A stretch of DNA of 64,000 nt from an alpha proteobacterium AAP38 (GCA_001296005.1 LJHR01000006.1:45146-109145), one strand, 5' to 3'. Shown: positions 52,384-61,800, counted from the first letter of the stretch. Numbers and translations are program-made. Notes: generated by a model not told the origin, from the letters alone.

Positions 52384-52425
52384 ATTGGCGAAACAAGGGG
52401 TTCCGGCGTTCAACCTAAGGCCGTC

Positions 52426-52935
52426 TCAGGCGGGTTCCTTGGGCGTGGTTTTCGACTTGGGCTTCAAGGTTTTGATGGTTTCCATCAGTTTCTGACCCAA
52501 GACCTTGATTTCCTCACGCAGAGTCCGCAGCAGACGTTTTTCCATCGCCTGCATCGCTTCGGCCTGACGGCGCTGCTCTTCGGCCAACTGGCCAATCTTT
52601 TCCATCAGCTCCGCATGATTTGGGGCGGGAATCGGAGAGGTTGTGGCGGAAATCCTAGGTTCCGTGCTTGCGACGACCGAAAGCCTGGGAGGGTTGATCG
52701 CAACCCGCAGCGGCTCTACCGGTGCGCGAATCGGAGGGTCGTCCAACCAGACCTGAATCGTAGCATATGAGACTGAAAGCGCATCGGCGATGCGGCGATA
52801 GGACCATCCCTGCTTACGCAGCCGTTCAGCAATCTCCCGCCGACGGCTGACGGTCGCATGGCCATCCACCTTGACGCCATTGGCCTCGGGCAGGCCGGCG
52901 ACGATGGTGATATTGCCGTTGGTGCGTTCGCCCAT
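52426..52935 (-). CDS. helix-turn-helix and coiled-coil protein at the T6SS border
   Basis: A 169-residue protein. Residues about 28-66 form a resolvase/ParB-like helix-turn-helix (RREIAERLRKQGWSYRRIADALSVSYATIQVWL). A Pro/Thr linker leads to a basic coiled coil (HAELMEKIGQLAEEQRRQAEAMQAMEKRLLRTLREEIKVLGQ), suggesting a multimer. It has no enzymatic motif. It lies 116 bases upstream of tssJ on the same strand, so it may regulate the T6SS or belong to the same unit. Start is uncertain for lack of a strong ribosome site. Confidence 0.7.
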   Translation of the reverse strand: MGERTNGNITIVAGLPEANGVKVDGHATVSRRREIAERLRKQGWSYRRIADALSVSYATIQVWLDDPPIRAPVEPLRVAINPPRLSVVASTEPRISATTSPIPAPNHAELMEKIGQLAEEQRRQAEAMQAMEKRLLRTLREEIKVLGQKLMETIKTLKPKSKTTPKEPA

Positions 52936-53033
52936 GGATCAGGGTCCATTCCGTGTCGGCGCACCCGTGGCGCGCCTTTGGCATCGTATCAGAAACAGAC
53001 CGGTGACCGCAGCCAAAGATCGCAGAAAGGCGC

Positions 53034-53390
53034 TCATGCCTTCTGGCAGTTGGCCTTATCCTCGCTCAACGCCCGGCAGATCAGGCCGGTGCTGGTCTTG
53101 AAGCTGTTATCCGGGTTGCGGCGCACGGCAATCCGGTTGGAAAACTGTACCCATCCGGCACTGCCCCAATGGGACCGGATGCCGTTGGAGAAGGCCAGGG
53201 TCCCATCCGGGAACTTGACCACGGAGGTTCCGTCCTTGAAGGTGATGCGGTCCACATCCAGGGTCACCACCTGCTTATTGGAACAGAGCACCATTTCCTC
53301 GGTCCCCTGCTGGCGCGTACAGACCAGCGGCTCATTGCCGCCCGCCAGCACCATCGCGAAGATTGTCACTTCCAGCACATTCAACGGCAT
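53034..53390 (-). CDS. hypothetical secreted or membrane-associated protein
   Basis: A 118-residue protein, not recognised. A mildly hydrophobic N-terminus (LNVLEVTIFAMVLAGG) is followed by a beta-rich region with four Cys (VCTRQQGTEEMVLCS early, LICRALSEDKANC late), which fits two disulfides outside the cytoplasm. GAGAGGCGGCG precedes the ATG. It lies between the HTH gene and the methyltransferase gene. Confidence 0.6.
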   Translation of the reverse strand: MPLNVLEVTIFAMVLAGGNEPLVCTRQQGTEEMVLCSNKQVVTLDVDRITFKDGTSVVKFPDGTLAFSNGIRSHWGSAGWVQFSNRIAVRRNPDNSFKTSTGLICRALSEDKANCQKA

Positions 53391-53428
53391 CGCCGCCTCT
53401 CCCCCTCTGCACCCCTGGGGCCACTATC

Positions 53429-54193
53429 CTAAATCCGGGCCAGAATGAAAATACGCCGGAAGGGGAAGAGGGTACTGCCATCGGCCTCTACCGGATAGGC
53501 ATCGCGCAGGGCGGCACCATAGGCCGCACGGAAGGACGCCGCCTGATCGGGCGGCAAACGGCTGGTCACCGGCAGCAGGGCCGTGGCCGACACCCATTCC
53601 AGCACCGGATCATCGCCTTCCAGCACCTGCAGGTAATCGCTGTGCCAGATATCGATGCTGCGGCAATGCGGGCGCAGGATGCGCCAGTATTCGTCGGGCC
53701 GCAGCACGGTGCCATGGTCCAGGGCACCCGAAAGGGCGTCGCGCCACGGTTCCCGCGCCGCCAGATCGGCCAGCAGCCGGTGCGACGGGGCCGCGAAATT
53801 ATCCGGCATCTGCACCGCCAGCACCCCGCCCGACGCCAGGAACCCCGCCAGCCGCGCGAACAGCCCCGCATGATCGGGCAGCCAATGCAGGGCGGCGTTG
53901 GAAAAGATCAGGTCGGGCGCTGTGTCGGGCTGCCATTCCCCGATATCGCCCTGCCGCCAGAACACGCGTGAGGCCGCCCCCGCCGCCTTGGCCAGCATGG
54001 CGGCATCGCTGTCCAGGCCGGTGACGGTGGCCGCCTGAAACCGCTCTGCCAGTTGCCGGGTCAGATAGCCGGTGCCACAGCCCAGGTCGGTGATAATACT
54101 GGGCATGATATCGGGAAGGGCCGATAGAAGATCCCGCCCCGGCCGTTCGCGCAGGGCGCGATAACGTTCATAAAGATCGGGGTTCCAGGCCAA
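53429..54193 (-). CDS. tam: trans-aconitate 2-methyltransferase-like SAM enzyme
   Basis: A 254-residue class I methyltransferase. The start is TTG 54193 (GGGAGG six bases upstream), giving MAWNPDLYERYRALRERPG, the typical Tam start. Motif I is ITDLGCGTGYLTRQLAE; later LIFSNAALHWLPDH and VLAVQMPDNFAAPSH match Tam. It transfers methyl from SAM to trans-aconitate to make the monomethyl ester. Length fits (E. coli Tam is about 252). Confidence 0.88.
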   Translation of the reverse strand: MAWNPDLYERYRALRERPGRDLLSALPDIMPSIITDLGCGTGYLTRQLAERFQAATVTGLDSDAAMLAKAAGAASRVFWRQGDIGEWQPDTAPDLIFSNAALHWLPDHAGLFARLAGFLASGGVLAVQMPDNFAAPSHRLLADLAAREPWRDALSGALDHGTVLRPDEYWRILRPHCRSIDIWHSDYLQVLEGDDPVLEWVSATALLPVTSRLPPDQAASFRAAYGAALRDAYPVEADGSTLFPFRRIFILARI

Positions 54194-54263
54194 GGCATCC
54201 TCCCGCTTCGCATCAGGCCGCCATGGTGGCGCGAGGCGGGAGGTTCGGCAAGCACTCCGAATG

Positions 54264-55886
54264 TCAGGCTGCCGCTGCTTCCGCCACAGGCAGTTGCCGC
54301 GCCAGATGCGCGCCCAGGCGCAGGGACAGGGCCACAATGGTCAGCGTCGGGTTGGCCCAGCCGGAGGTGGGGAAGATTGAGCTGCCGGCCACGAACAGGT
54401 TCTCCTTGCCCCAGACCTTGGCATTGGCATCGACCACGCCGGTGGATGGATCGGCAGACATGCGGGTGGTGCCGATATGGTGGTGGCCGCCCTGCAGCAC
54501 ATCATGATGGTCGCCATCATCCGCCCCCGTGGGCCAGGCATCGGTCCCGTCCAGCAGCCAATTATCCAGGGTGATGCGGCCCAGGCCGGTACGGGCCAGT
54601 TCTGCCCCCACCAGTTCGGTGACGGCATGGGCCGAGCGCTTGTCCAGCGGCGACAATTGCCAGTGCAGGTCGGCCCGGCGCTGTCCCAGCATGTCGCGTG
54701 CCTGCGACAGGCGCACGCGGCTGTCGGGATTGGGCGCCTGCTCGCCGCGCACCAGCAGATACAGCGCCTTGGGCTGCGCGATCAGGGCGCGGCGGCGGAC
54801 ATAGCGGCGGAACAGGTTGCCCGGCACCGTGGGCAGCACCGGCAGCAGCCGCATCAGGTTGCGCCCCGCCCCTTCCGGCCACCATTGCCCCTTCTTCCAG
54901 GCGGCGTTCAGTTCGGTGGCCGCATCCGTCACGCCGGCCAAGGACCGGTAATAAAGCGCGATGGAACTGTTCAACACGCCCAGTTCCGCCTGCTTTTCCG
55001 CCGACAGGACCAGGGAGGGGCAGAGCGGGGGCATGTGGCGCGGATAGGTGGTACGCAGCTGTTCCAGAAGCCGGACGGGATTGTCGGTCTGCACCCGCGC
55101 CGTCCGGCATTTGGGATGTTCCATGAAGAAGCGACCGACCAGATCGCGGCCATTGCCGATGCCCGCCTTCTCCACATCGGTGGAGGCCAGAAGCAGGCGC
55201 GCATTCTCGATCCCGCCGGCGGCCAGCACATAATGGCGGGCCCGCACCCGGTGCCGCACGCCCGAGGGGGTGGCCAGACGCAGGCCCGTGACACGGCGGG
55301 CATCGCCGGCCACATCGATATTCACCACGGTGCCGCGCAGCAGGGTACGCACGCGCGGACTGGCCTCCAGTTCGGCGCGGAATGCTTCCCCGAACCGTTG
55401 CGCCTTCATGCGCCAGAACCGGGTCTGCACCAGGGCGGGATCAAAGCCGGGATCATCCAGCCCCGCCTCCAGCCACAGATCATTGAACTTCGCCTCCCCC
55501 ACGCCGCACAGTTCGGCGGCAAGCTGGTAATCGCCGGCCAGATCGGCTTCGGTCACGGGCCAGCCGCTATGCGGGACCCAGGCACGGCGTTCGAAATCGA
55601 TGGGGTCCAGTGGGACACAACGCCCGGACCACGTCGCCGTGGTCCCGCCCAGCACACGGTTGCGCGTCACATCCAGCGGGTAATAGGGCAGGCCCACATT
55701 CTCCCCGCTGTTCAGGCTTTGCAGTTCCGCCTCCAGCGTCGGCCCGCCGCTTTCGATCAGGCACACATCGGTGCCCGCGCGGAACAATTGCAGGGCCAGC
55801 GCAATGCCGGCGGCACCCGCACCGACGATGGCGACATCGGCGGCGAATTCCTGGTCGGGCGGCAGGGACAGCAGATCGATCAACAT
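54264..55886 (-). CDS. GMC-type FAD-dependent oxidoreductase
   Basis: A 540-residue flavoprotein. The FAD motif VAIVGAGAAGIALALQLFRAG is at about residues 18-38; the C-terminal part has HHIGTTRMSADPSTGVVDAN and GWANPTLTIVALSLRLGAHLA, with catalytic His and Asn of the GMC fold. No export signal is seen, so it is probably cytoplasmic. The substrate is unknown (alcohol, sugar or sterol types exist). It is divergent from the ECF sigma gene and has a promoter motif of the same design. Confidence 0.92.
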   Translation of the reverse strand: MLIDLLSLPPDQEFAADVAIVGAGAAGIALALQLFRAGTDVCLIESGGPTLEAELQSLNSGENVGLPYYPLDVTRNRVLGGTTATWSGRCVPLDPIDFERRAWVPHSGWPVTEADLAGDYQLAAELCGVGEAKFNDLWLEAGLDDPGFDPALVQTRFWRMKAQRFGEAFRAELEASPRVRTLLRGTVVNIDVAGDARRVTGLRLATPSGVRHRVRARHYVLAAGGIENARLLLASTDVEKAGIGNGRDLVGRFFMEHPKCRTARVQTDNPVRLLEQLRTTYPRHMPPLCPSLVLSAEKQAELGVLNSSIALYYRSLAGVTDAATELNAAWKKGQWWPEGAGRNLMRLLPVLPTVPGNLFRRYVRRRALIAQPKALYLLVRGEQAPNPDSRVRLSQARDMLGQRRADLHWQLSPLDKRSAHAVTELVGAELARTGLGRITLDNWLLDGTDAWPTGADDGDHHDVLQGGHHHIGTTRMSADPSTGVVDANAKVWGKENLFVAGSSIFPTSGWANPTLTIVALSLRLGAHLARQLPVAEAAAA

Positions 55887-55918
55887 GATGGCACGTCCGG
55901 GTTGGCTCTATCCTGTTG

Positions 55919-55945
55919 TTTACGCGCCAGCACCGGCCTTATTCC
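55919..55945 (-). promoter_or_regulatory. candidate ECF promoter of the GMC gene
   Basis: Read on the minus strand, GGAATA (55945-55940), 15 bases, then CGTAAA (55924-55919). Transcription would start about 25 bases before the GMC ATG at 55886. The same GGAATA-N15-CGTA pattern precedes the sigma gene, which supports use by that sigma factor. Confidence 0.65.
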
Positions 55946-56013
55946 CTGCGTCGCCGAAATTTTTGCGGCAGCGCAGCATGACACCCTGTCCCAGGAAAAT
56001 TTCGCAAGGCGCG

Positions 56014-56040
56014 GGAATAGGTGGGGCCAAGCGGCGTATA
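56014..56040 (+). promoter_or_regulatory. candidate autoregulatory ECF promoter
   Basis: GGAATA (56014-56019), 15 bases, CGTATA (56035-56040). The predicted start near 56047 lies about 33 bases before GTG 56080, the chosen start of the sigma gene. ECF promoters often have GGAA at -35 and CGT at -10. Confidence 0.65.
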
Positions 56041-56079
56041 TGCTTGAAACACCGCAAACCAACCGATGGGTCCCTGGCC

Positions 56080-56601
56080 GTGCTTCCCGATATCACCCGC
56101 CATATACCGGCCCTGCGCCGCTATGCGCTGGTGCTGACCCGTGATCCGGGGCAGGTGGAGGATCTTGTCCAGGAAAGCCTGGCCCGCGCCCTGGCCGGCA
56201 GCCGCACCTGGCGGCCCGGATCGGACCTGCGCGCCTGGCTTCTGTCCATCACCCACAATACCTTCATTTCCGGCTGGCGGCGCGAACAGGTGGCGCGCAC
56301 CGGCCTGGAACAGGGGGCGGAGATGGTGCCGGCACCTATGGCAGCCGCCCTGCCCGACCTGCGGGTGGAGGCACGGCAGGTGGTGGAACGGCTTCTGGCC
56401 CTGCCCGACAGCATGCGCGAAATCCTGCTGCTGGCCGTCGTGGAAGAGATGAGTTATCGCGAGATCGCGGATATGCTGAACATCCCGCTGGGCACCGTCA
56501 TGTCCCGGCTGGCACGGGCCCGGCAGGCCCTGCGGCAGCAGGCGGGCGACGGCCCCGCCACGCCCGCCGAACGCCGCGCATCCTTCAAGCTGGTGGAGTA
56601 G
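56080..56601 (+). CDS. ECF RNA polymerase sigma factor
   Basis: A 173-residue sigma-70-family protein with only regions 2 and 4. Region 2 is LVLTRDPGQVEDLVQESLARALAGS and ITHNTFISGWRR; region 4 is LLLAVVEEMSYREIADMLNIPLGTVMSRLARARQALR. GTG 56080 is chosen because the predicted promoter excludes the TTG at 56044; no strong ribosome site supports either. The anti-sigma gene follows after four bases. Confidence 0.93.
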   Translation: MLPDITRHIPALRRYALVLTRDPGQVEDLVQESLARALAGSRTWRPGSDLRAWLLSITHNTFISGWRREQVARTGLEQGAEMVPAPMAAALPDLRVEARQVVERLLALPDSMREILLLAVVEEMSYREIADMLNIPLGTVMSRLARARQALRQQAGDGPATPAERRASFKLVE

Positions 56602-56605
56602 GCCG

Positions 56606-57403
56606 ATGAATCCGTTCGACCCGGTCACCGAGGATGACCTGAACGCCTATATTGATGGCGGCCTGGACACGCGCCGCCGGGCAGAGGTGGAGCGCTGGCT
56701 GGCCCAGTACCCAGACGAAGCGGCGCGGGTGATGGCGGAACTGGGCGATGCCGACCTGCTGCGTGAGGGGCTGGGCGACAGCGGCTTCAGCACCCCGCCG
56801 GATGGGGAGACACGGCATCTGGCCGGGCGTCTGCGCCGCCGCCTGATCTGGCGCGGGGCGGAACATGTCATGCAGCGCGCCCTGGTCATCGTCCTGTGTC
56901 TGGCCGCCGGTTACGGCATCAGCTGGCTGCCCATCGGGGCCCAGCCATCGGCAGAGGCGGCCCATATCGTGCCCCTGTTTGCAGATGAGGCCGCGGAAGC
57001 CTTCCGCACCGCCATGAAGGAAGTGCGCACCGACCAGAGCCTGGCCTATCCCACACCCGAGGTACCGGCCCGTCTGGCCGCCGTCGACGCCGCCCATCCC
57101 CTGCCCATCCCCGATCCGCCCAGCCAGCGCTGGCGACTGCTGGGCGCGCAGCTGGCGGCCTGGGACCGGGGCGACGCGGTGCAGGTCTTCTGGCGGCACG
57201 AAACCAAGGGCACGGTCATGCTGTTCGTGACGCAGGATGGGGTGGACCCCGCCGAACCGGCCATGGCCCCCACTCTGGGCCATACGGAGGAAGGCGATGT
57301 CATCTATTGGCGTTCCGGCCCCTATCTTTACGCCCTGCTGGGCACCGCCGACACCAAGGCCCTGGAACGCCTCGCCAACCTGATCGCCCGGCCCAGCCCG
57401 TAA
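56606..57403 (+). CDS. membrane-anchored anti-sigma factor
   Basis: A 265-residue protein. The N-terminal cytoplasmic part (DLNAYIDGGLDTRRRAEVERWLAQYPDEAARV) has the anti-sigma fold seen in ChrR/RsiW-like regulators, but without the zinc His/Cys set. One membrane segment (ALVIVLCLAAGYGISWL) lies at about residues 92-108, followed by a periplasmic domain of about 150 residues. It should hold the ECF sigma at the membrane; a proteolytic or redox signal for release is not visible. Confidence 0.87.
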   Translation: MNPFDPVTEDDLNAYIDGGLDTRRRAEVERWLAQYPDEAARVMAELGDADLLREGLGDSGFSTPPDGETRHLAGRLRRRLIWRGAEHVMQRALVIVLCLAAGYGISWLPIGAQPSAEAAHIVPLFADEAAEAFRTAMKEVRTDQSLAYPTPEVPARLAAVDAAHPLPIPDPPSQRWRLLGAQLAAWDRGDAVQVFWRHETKGTVMLFVTQDGVDPAEPAMAPTLGHTEEGDVIYWRSGPYLYALLGTADTKALERLANLIARPSP

Positions 57404-57509
57404 TGATCGCGGGGATTGGCCCCTTCCAAAAGTATGATAAATAGGCGCAATCTCAAGAGAGGGTTCCCAATCCCCCTCCCTACCCGTGCCTATTGCTGAT
57501 GGAACCGCA

Positions 57510-58004
57510 ATGATCCCCGCCCCGTTTCAGACCCTGGTCCGTGTTGCCAAGGATACGCCCGGCGTGCCGGTGACCCTGGCCGATTTCAACCCCACCTTCC
57601 TGCCGCGTTTCTTCGCCTTCGCGGCCGAAAGGGCGCGGGGGCGCTATGCCTTCTGTCTGGTCAATCCGATGGGACGCGTGGTGCTCTCCTATGCCGATCC
57701 CTGTACTGTCCTGACAGCTGATCGCACGGCCTTGGCCAAGGCCATGACCGCTGTCCAGATCGGCTATGGCTCTGACATCTGGGGCGATGGTTTCAACCCG
57801 CAACTGGCCGGCATGCCGGGCCTGTGCGCCTATAAGGGATCGCATGCCCTGCTGGTGCCGGCCACCCCACATCCGCTCTATCTTGGGTGCCTGGGTGTCA
57901 GCAGCGGTGCTGCCGGCGATGACGACCCGTTATGCCAGATTCTGGCCGATTTCATCCTGACAGAGGCGGCACGTGCGCCGGGCAGCGTCGTGGCGCTGCA
58001 ATAG
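57510..58004 (+). CDS. unknown protein with weak GlcG/HbpS-like features
   Basis: A 164-residue protein. The order LNPTFLPRFFAFAAERARGRYAF, then AKAMTAVQIGYG and GCLGVSSGAAGDDDPLCQILADFI loosely follows the GlcG/HbpS haem-associated fold, with a KAMTA helix and a GVSSG turn. Similarity is too weak for a firm call. GTG 57486 is an alternative start. It is followed by a strong terminator and may share the anti-sigma transcript, 106 bases upstream. Confidence 0.6.
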   Translation: MIPAPFQTLVRVAKDTPGVPVTLADFNPTFLPRFFAFAAERARGRYAFCLVNPMGRVVLSYADPCTVLTADRTALAKAMTAVQIGYGSDIWGDGFNPQLAGMPGLCAYKGSHALLVPATPHPLYLGCLGVSSGAAGDDDPLCQILADFILTEAARAPGSVVALQ

Positions 58005-58031
58005 CCTTCACACGACCTGAAACCAGCCCGG

Positions 58032-58065
58032 AAAAAGGCCCCGCCCCCGAAGCGGGGCCTTTTTT
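58032..58065. terminator. strong rho-independent terminator
   Basis: AAAAAGGCCCCGC (58032-58044) pairs with GCGGGGCCTTTTT (58052-58064) around a seven-base loop; the A-run and T-run make it work on both strands. It lies just after the gene ending at 58004. Confidence 0.92.
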
Positions 58066-58216
58066 GCGTTCGGCAAAGGCGAGGCCCACCTTCCCGCTTT
58101 CCTAATTATGAAATTTGTTTTATTTATTCTTCCCGCCGCCCCATGCACCATCGCGCACCGGGGGCCGGACAAAAGCAGCCCCGCCAAAGGGGCCGATCCA
58201 TGGGAAGGAAAAATCA

Positions 58217-61200
58217 ATGAAGCAGGCAGTTGTCCGCAATCATGTCCGCACCGCCCTGTTGACAGCGCTGGCGCTCGGCTTTGCCACCCAGGCCGGATGG
58301 GGACAGGCGCATCAGGGGCTGGGTGGTTCCGGTGGCCTTGGACCCGGCGGCTACGGCCCCTTCGATGCACAATTCCCTGCCGGCGGCGACGGTCTGGCCA
58401 AGCCTAAGCTGGAAGAAAAGCAAAGCCCCGGCACACCGGTGCCCGCGAACGCCCCCTGGACGCTGTATGGCTGGGTACAGGCCGAAGCGGCGGGCAAGGG
58501 CCTGTCGCTGCTGGGCGGGTTTGCCACCGCCGACGGTAAGGCCCCCGCCTGGTTCTTGTCCCTGTCCGATGGCAAACCGGCGGTCGTGGCAGGGGCCAAG
58601 ACCATCAGCGGCGGCAAGGCGCTGGCCGCTGGTCAGTGGGCCTTCCTGGCCGCCAGCTTTGACGGGGCCAAGATCCGGCTTTATGTCGATGCACGGGAAG
58701 TCGCTTCGGGCGATGCCGCCACCCCGGCGGCCATGGCACAGTTCATGTTGGCCCCGCGCCGCAGCCGCACCGCCGCCTTCGTGCCCGCCGGCACCACGCC
58801 GTTCGCGGGCCGTCTGGCCGGCTTCTCCGCCCTGCCCCGCGCCCTGTCGGCCAGCGAAATCAAGACCCTGGGCGGCAGTGCCCCCAATATTGACCTGACC
58901 AATTTCGAAAGCGGCGCGCCCAGCTGGCCCGTGCAGGTGCGGCAGATGTATGGGCAGGTGGCCCCGCAGGACCCCTGGACCCGGCCCAAGGCTAAGACGG
59001 GCTTCAGCCAGCCGGTGGCGAAGCCCATCATCGAAACCCCCGCCCTGGCCCCCCTGGGCAATGGCGAATGGGTGCTGGGTGCCTGGAAGCTGGTGGAGGC
59101 GCCGAAGCTGCGCGATGGCGGCCCCGCCCTGTCGCGCCCCGGCTATGACGCCAAATCCTGGTATGCGGCGACGGTGCCGGGCACGGTGCTGACCACCCTG
59201 GTCGATCGCGGCATCTATCCCGATCCCGATTACGGCCTGAACAATCTGGCCATCCCGGAAAGCCTGAACAAGCAGGATTACTGGTACCGCAGCGAATTCA
59301 CCGTGCCCGCCGATCAGGCCGGCAAGCGCCTGCAATTGTCGCTGAATGGCGTGAATTATCAGGCGGAAATCTGGCTGAACGGGCAAAAGCTGGGCAGCAT
59401 GAAGGGCGCCTTCATCCGCGGCCGCTTCGACGTGACAGGCATTGCCAAGCCGGGGCAGCCCAACGCGCTCGCCATCCGTGTCAGCCCCCCGCCGCGACCG
59501 GGCATCCCGCATGAGGAAAGCCTGACCTCCGCCGTGGGGGAAAATGGCGGCATCATGGCCCTGGACGGCCCCACCTTCGTGGCGTCCGAAGGCTGGGACT
59601 GGATCCCCTCGGTGCGGGATCGCAATACCGGCCTGTGGCGCAACGTCACCCTGTCGGCCACGGGCGACGCCCGCCTGGGCGACACACAGGTCATCACCTC
59701 CCTGCCCAAGCCCGACAATTCCGTCGCCGATATCAGCGTCAATGTCCCGGTGGAAAACCTGTCGGGTCAGCCTTTGTCGGCCAGCGTCACTGCCAGCTTT
59801 GACGGGATCAGCGTCACCAAGCAGGCGACCATTCCCGCCGGGGGCGGCACCATCGCCCTGTCGCCCGCCGAGTTCCCGCAATTGTCGGTGAAGAACCCGA
59901 AACTCTGGTGGCCCAACGGCTATGGCGAACCGGCCCTGCACCAGATGAAGCTGGCGGTGTCGGTCAATGGTCAGCCGTCGGACAGCCAGGAACTCCGCTT
60001 CGGCATCCGCGAGGTCACCTACGAATTCTCCTTGATGGATCAGAAGGGGGCGCTGCGCCGGGTGGAGGTTGACCTGACCGACGCCCATTCACGCGGGGAG
60101 AAGATCATCGACGTCACGCATGAGGGCATCCGCAAGGTGCCCGACGGCTGGGCCGCCTCGCTCTATCCCGGTGCCGAAAACTCCCCCGCGGTAAAGCCGG
60201 TGGACGCCGCCGAACTGTCACCGCACATGGTGATCAAGGTGAACGGCGTGCGCATCGCGGCACGCGGCGGCAATTGGGGAACGGATGATTGGCGCAAGCG
60301 GGTGGCCAAGGACCGGCTGGAGCCCTATTTCCGCCTGCACCGCGACGCGCATGTGAACGTCATCCGCAATTGGGTCGGCCAGAATACGGAGGAGGAATTC
60401 TTCGAACTGGCTGATGAGTACGGCCTGATGGTGCTGAACGATTTCTGGGCCTCGACCCAGGATTATCAGCTCGAACCGCAGGATGTGCCGCTGTTCATGG
60501 CCAATGCCACCGACACGGTCCGCCGCTATCGCAACCATCCCTCCATCGTGCTGTGGTTTGGGCGCAATGAAGGCGTGCCGCAACCGATCCTGAACGAGGC
60601 GCTGGACACCATGATCAGGGCCGAAGATGGCACCCGCCACTATACCGGCTCGTCGAACCGCGTGAACCTGGCCGGCAGCGGCCCTTATAATTACCGCGAG
60701 CCTGACAGCTATTTCACCGAACATGCCCAGGGCTTCTCGGTGGAGGTGGGCACCCCCTCCTTCCCCACCATGGAGGCGCTGAAGGCCGCCATGCCGGAGA
60801 CGGAGCTGTGGCCCATTTCCGACAGCTGGGCCTATCATGACTGGCACCAGACCGGGAACGGCGCCACCCAGACCTTCATGGATGCCATCAGCGCCAAGTT
60901 CGGCCCCGCCAGCAGTCTGGCGGATTTCGAACGCAAGGCGCAGATGCTGAATTATGAAGGCTACCGCGCCATCTTCGAGGGCATGAATGCCGGCCTGTGG
61001 ACCAAGCATTCAGGCCGCATGCTGTGGATGACCCAGCCCGCCTGGCCCAGCACCATGTGGCAGATCCTGTCGCATGATTACGACACGCACGGCGCCTTCT
61101 ACGGCATGAAGAAGGCCTCTGAACCCGTCCATGCGCAGCTGGACCTGCCCGACCATCGCATCACCGTCGTCAATAATACCCGCGATGGCCTGACGGGCGT

Positions 61201-61750
61201 GACCCTGACGGCGCGCACGCGGTCCCTGTCGGGCAAGGCGCTGGGCGACCGCACCGCGACCCTGGATGCCGGGGCCGGCGCTGTCGCCCATCCCTTCACG
61301 CTGGACCTGAAAGGCCTGCTGGCAACGGAAAAGCTGGTGCTGGTCAGCCTGGAACTGACGGACAAGGCTGGCAAGATCCTGTCGCGCAACGATTATTGGG
61401 TCGCCGCCGACACCGCCTCACACCAGCGCCTGAACGAGTTGCCCACCACCCCCGTCACCCTGTCCGCCAAGGGCAAGGTCGCGGCGAATGGGGAGGTGGC
61501 GCTGGACGTGACCCTTTCCAATGGCGGGACCAGCCCCGCCCTTCTGGCCAAGCTGACACCGCAGAAGGCGGACGGGACCCGCATCCTGCCGGCCTATGTC
61601 AGTGACAATTACGTGACCCTTATGCCGGGTGAGACGCGGCACATCGCCGTCACCTACCCGGCCAGTGCCGCGGGAATGGGCGCACCCACCCTGTCCCTGC
61701 GCGGCTGGAATATCCAGCCGGCCAGCGTCAGCGTGACGATCACGCCCTGA
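58217..61750 (+). CDS. secreted glycoside hydrolase family 2 enzyme with an N-terminal lectin-like domain
   Basis: A 1177-residue protein. A signal peptide (residues 1-32) is followed by a concanavalin-like laminin-G-type domain (about 60-230). The GH2 part follows: sugar-binding domain (YWYRSEFTVPADQAGKRLQLS), immunoglobulin-like domain, and TIM barrel with the acid/base Glu in WFGRNEGVP (about residue 785) and a second Glu in FSVEVGTPSF (about 843) as candidate nucleophile. Closest pattern is exo-beta-glucosaminidase/mannosidase GH2 proteins. ATG 58217 has AAGGA seven bases before. It should cut terminal sugars from periplasmic or external glycans. Confidence 0.9.
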   Translation: MKQAVVRNHVRTALLTALALGFATQAGWGQAHQGLGGSGGLGPGGYGPFDAQFPAGGDGLAKPKLEEKQSPGTPVPANAPWTLYGWVQAEAAGKGLSLLGGFATADGKAPAWFLSLSDGKPAVVAGAKTISGGKALAAGQWAFLAASFDGAKIRLYVDAREVASGDAATPAAMAQFMLAPRRSRTAAFVPAGTTPFAGRLAGFSALPRALSASEIKTLGGSAPNIDLTNFESGAPSWPVQVRQMYGQVAPQDPWTRPKAKTGFSQPVAKPIIETPALAPLGNGEWVLGAWKLVEAPKLRDGGPALSRPGYDAKSWYAATVPGTVLTTLVDRGIYPDPDYGLNNLAIPESLNKQDYWYRSEFTVPADQAGKRLQLSLNGVNYQAEIWLNGQKLGSMKGAFIRGRFDVTGIAKPGQPNALAIRVSPPPRPGIPHEESLTSAVGENGGIMALDGPTFVASEGWDWIPSVRDRNTGLWRNVTLSATGDARLGDTQVITSLPKPDNSVADISVNVPVENLSGQPLSASVTASFDGISVTKQATIPAGGGTIALSPAEFPQLSVKNPKLWWPNGYGEPALHQMKLAVSVNGQPSDSQELRFGIREVTYEFSLMDQKGALRRVEVDLTDAHSRGEKIIDVTHEGIRKVPDGWAASLYPGAENSPAVKPVDAAELSPHMVIKVNGVRIAARGGNWGTDDWRKRVAKDRLEPYFRLHRDAHVNVIRNWVGQNTEEEFFELADEYGLMVLNDFWASTQDYQLEPQDVPLFMANATDTVRRYRNHPSIVLWFGRNEGVPQPILNEALDTMIRAEDGTRHYTGSSNRVNLAGSGPYNYREPDSYFTEHAQGFSVEVGTPSFPTMEALKAAMPETELWPISDSWAYHDWHQTGNGATQTFMDAISAKFGPASSLADFERKAQMLNYEGYRAIFEGMNAGLWTKHSGRMLWMTQPAWPSTMWQILSHDYDTHGAFYGMKKASEPVHAQLDLPDHRITVVNNTRDGLTGVTLTARTRSLSGKALGDRTATLDAGAGAVAHPFTLDLKGLLATEKLVLVSLELTDKAGKILSRNDYWVAADTASHQRLNELPTTPVTLSAKGKVAANGEVALDVTLSNGGTSPALLAKLTPQKADGTRILPAYVSDNYVTLMPGETRHIAVTYPASAAGMGAPTLSLRGWNIQPASVSVTITP

Positions 61751-61760
61751 CGCGCTTTGA

Positions 61761-61800
61761 CGGGGCCCGGCCTTCCATCCCGGTCGGGCCCCGCTTTTTT
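61761..61800 (+). terminator. terminator between the GH2 and ROK genes
   Basis: CGGGGCCCGGCC (61761-61772) pairs with GGTCGGGCCCCG (61782-61793) with one G-T wobble, followed by CTTTTTT. It may reduce expression of the kinase and epimerase relative to the hydrolase. Confidence 0.88.
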
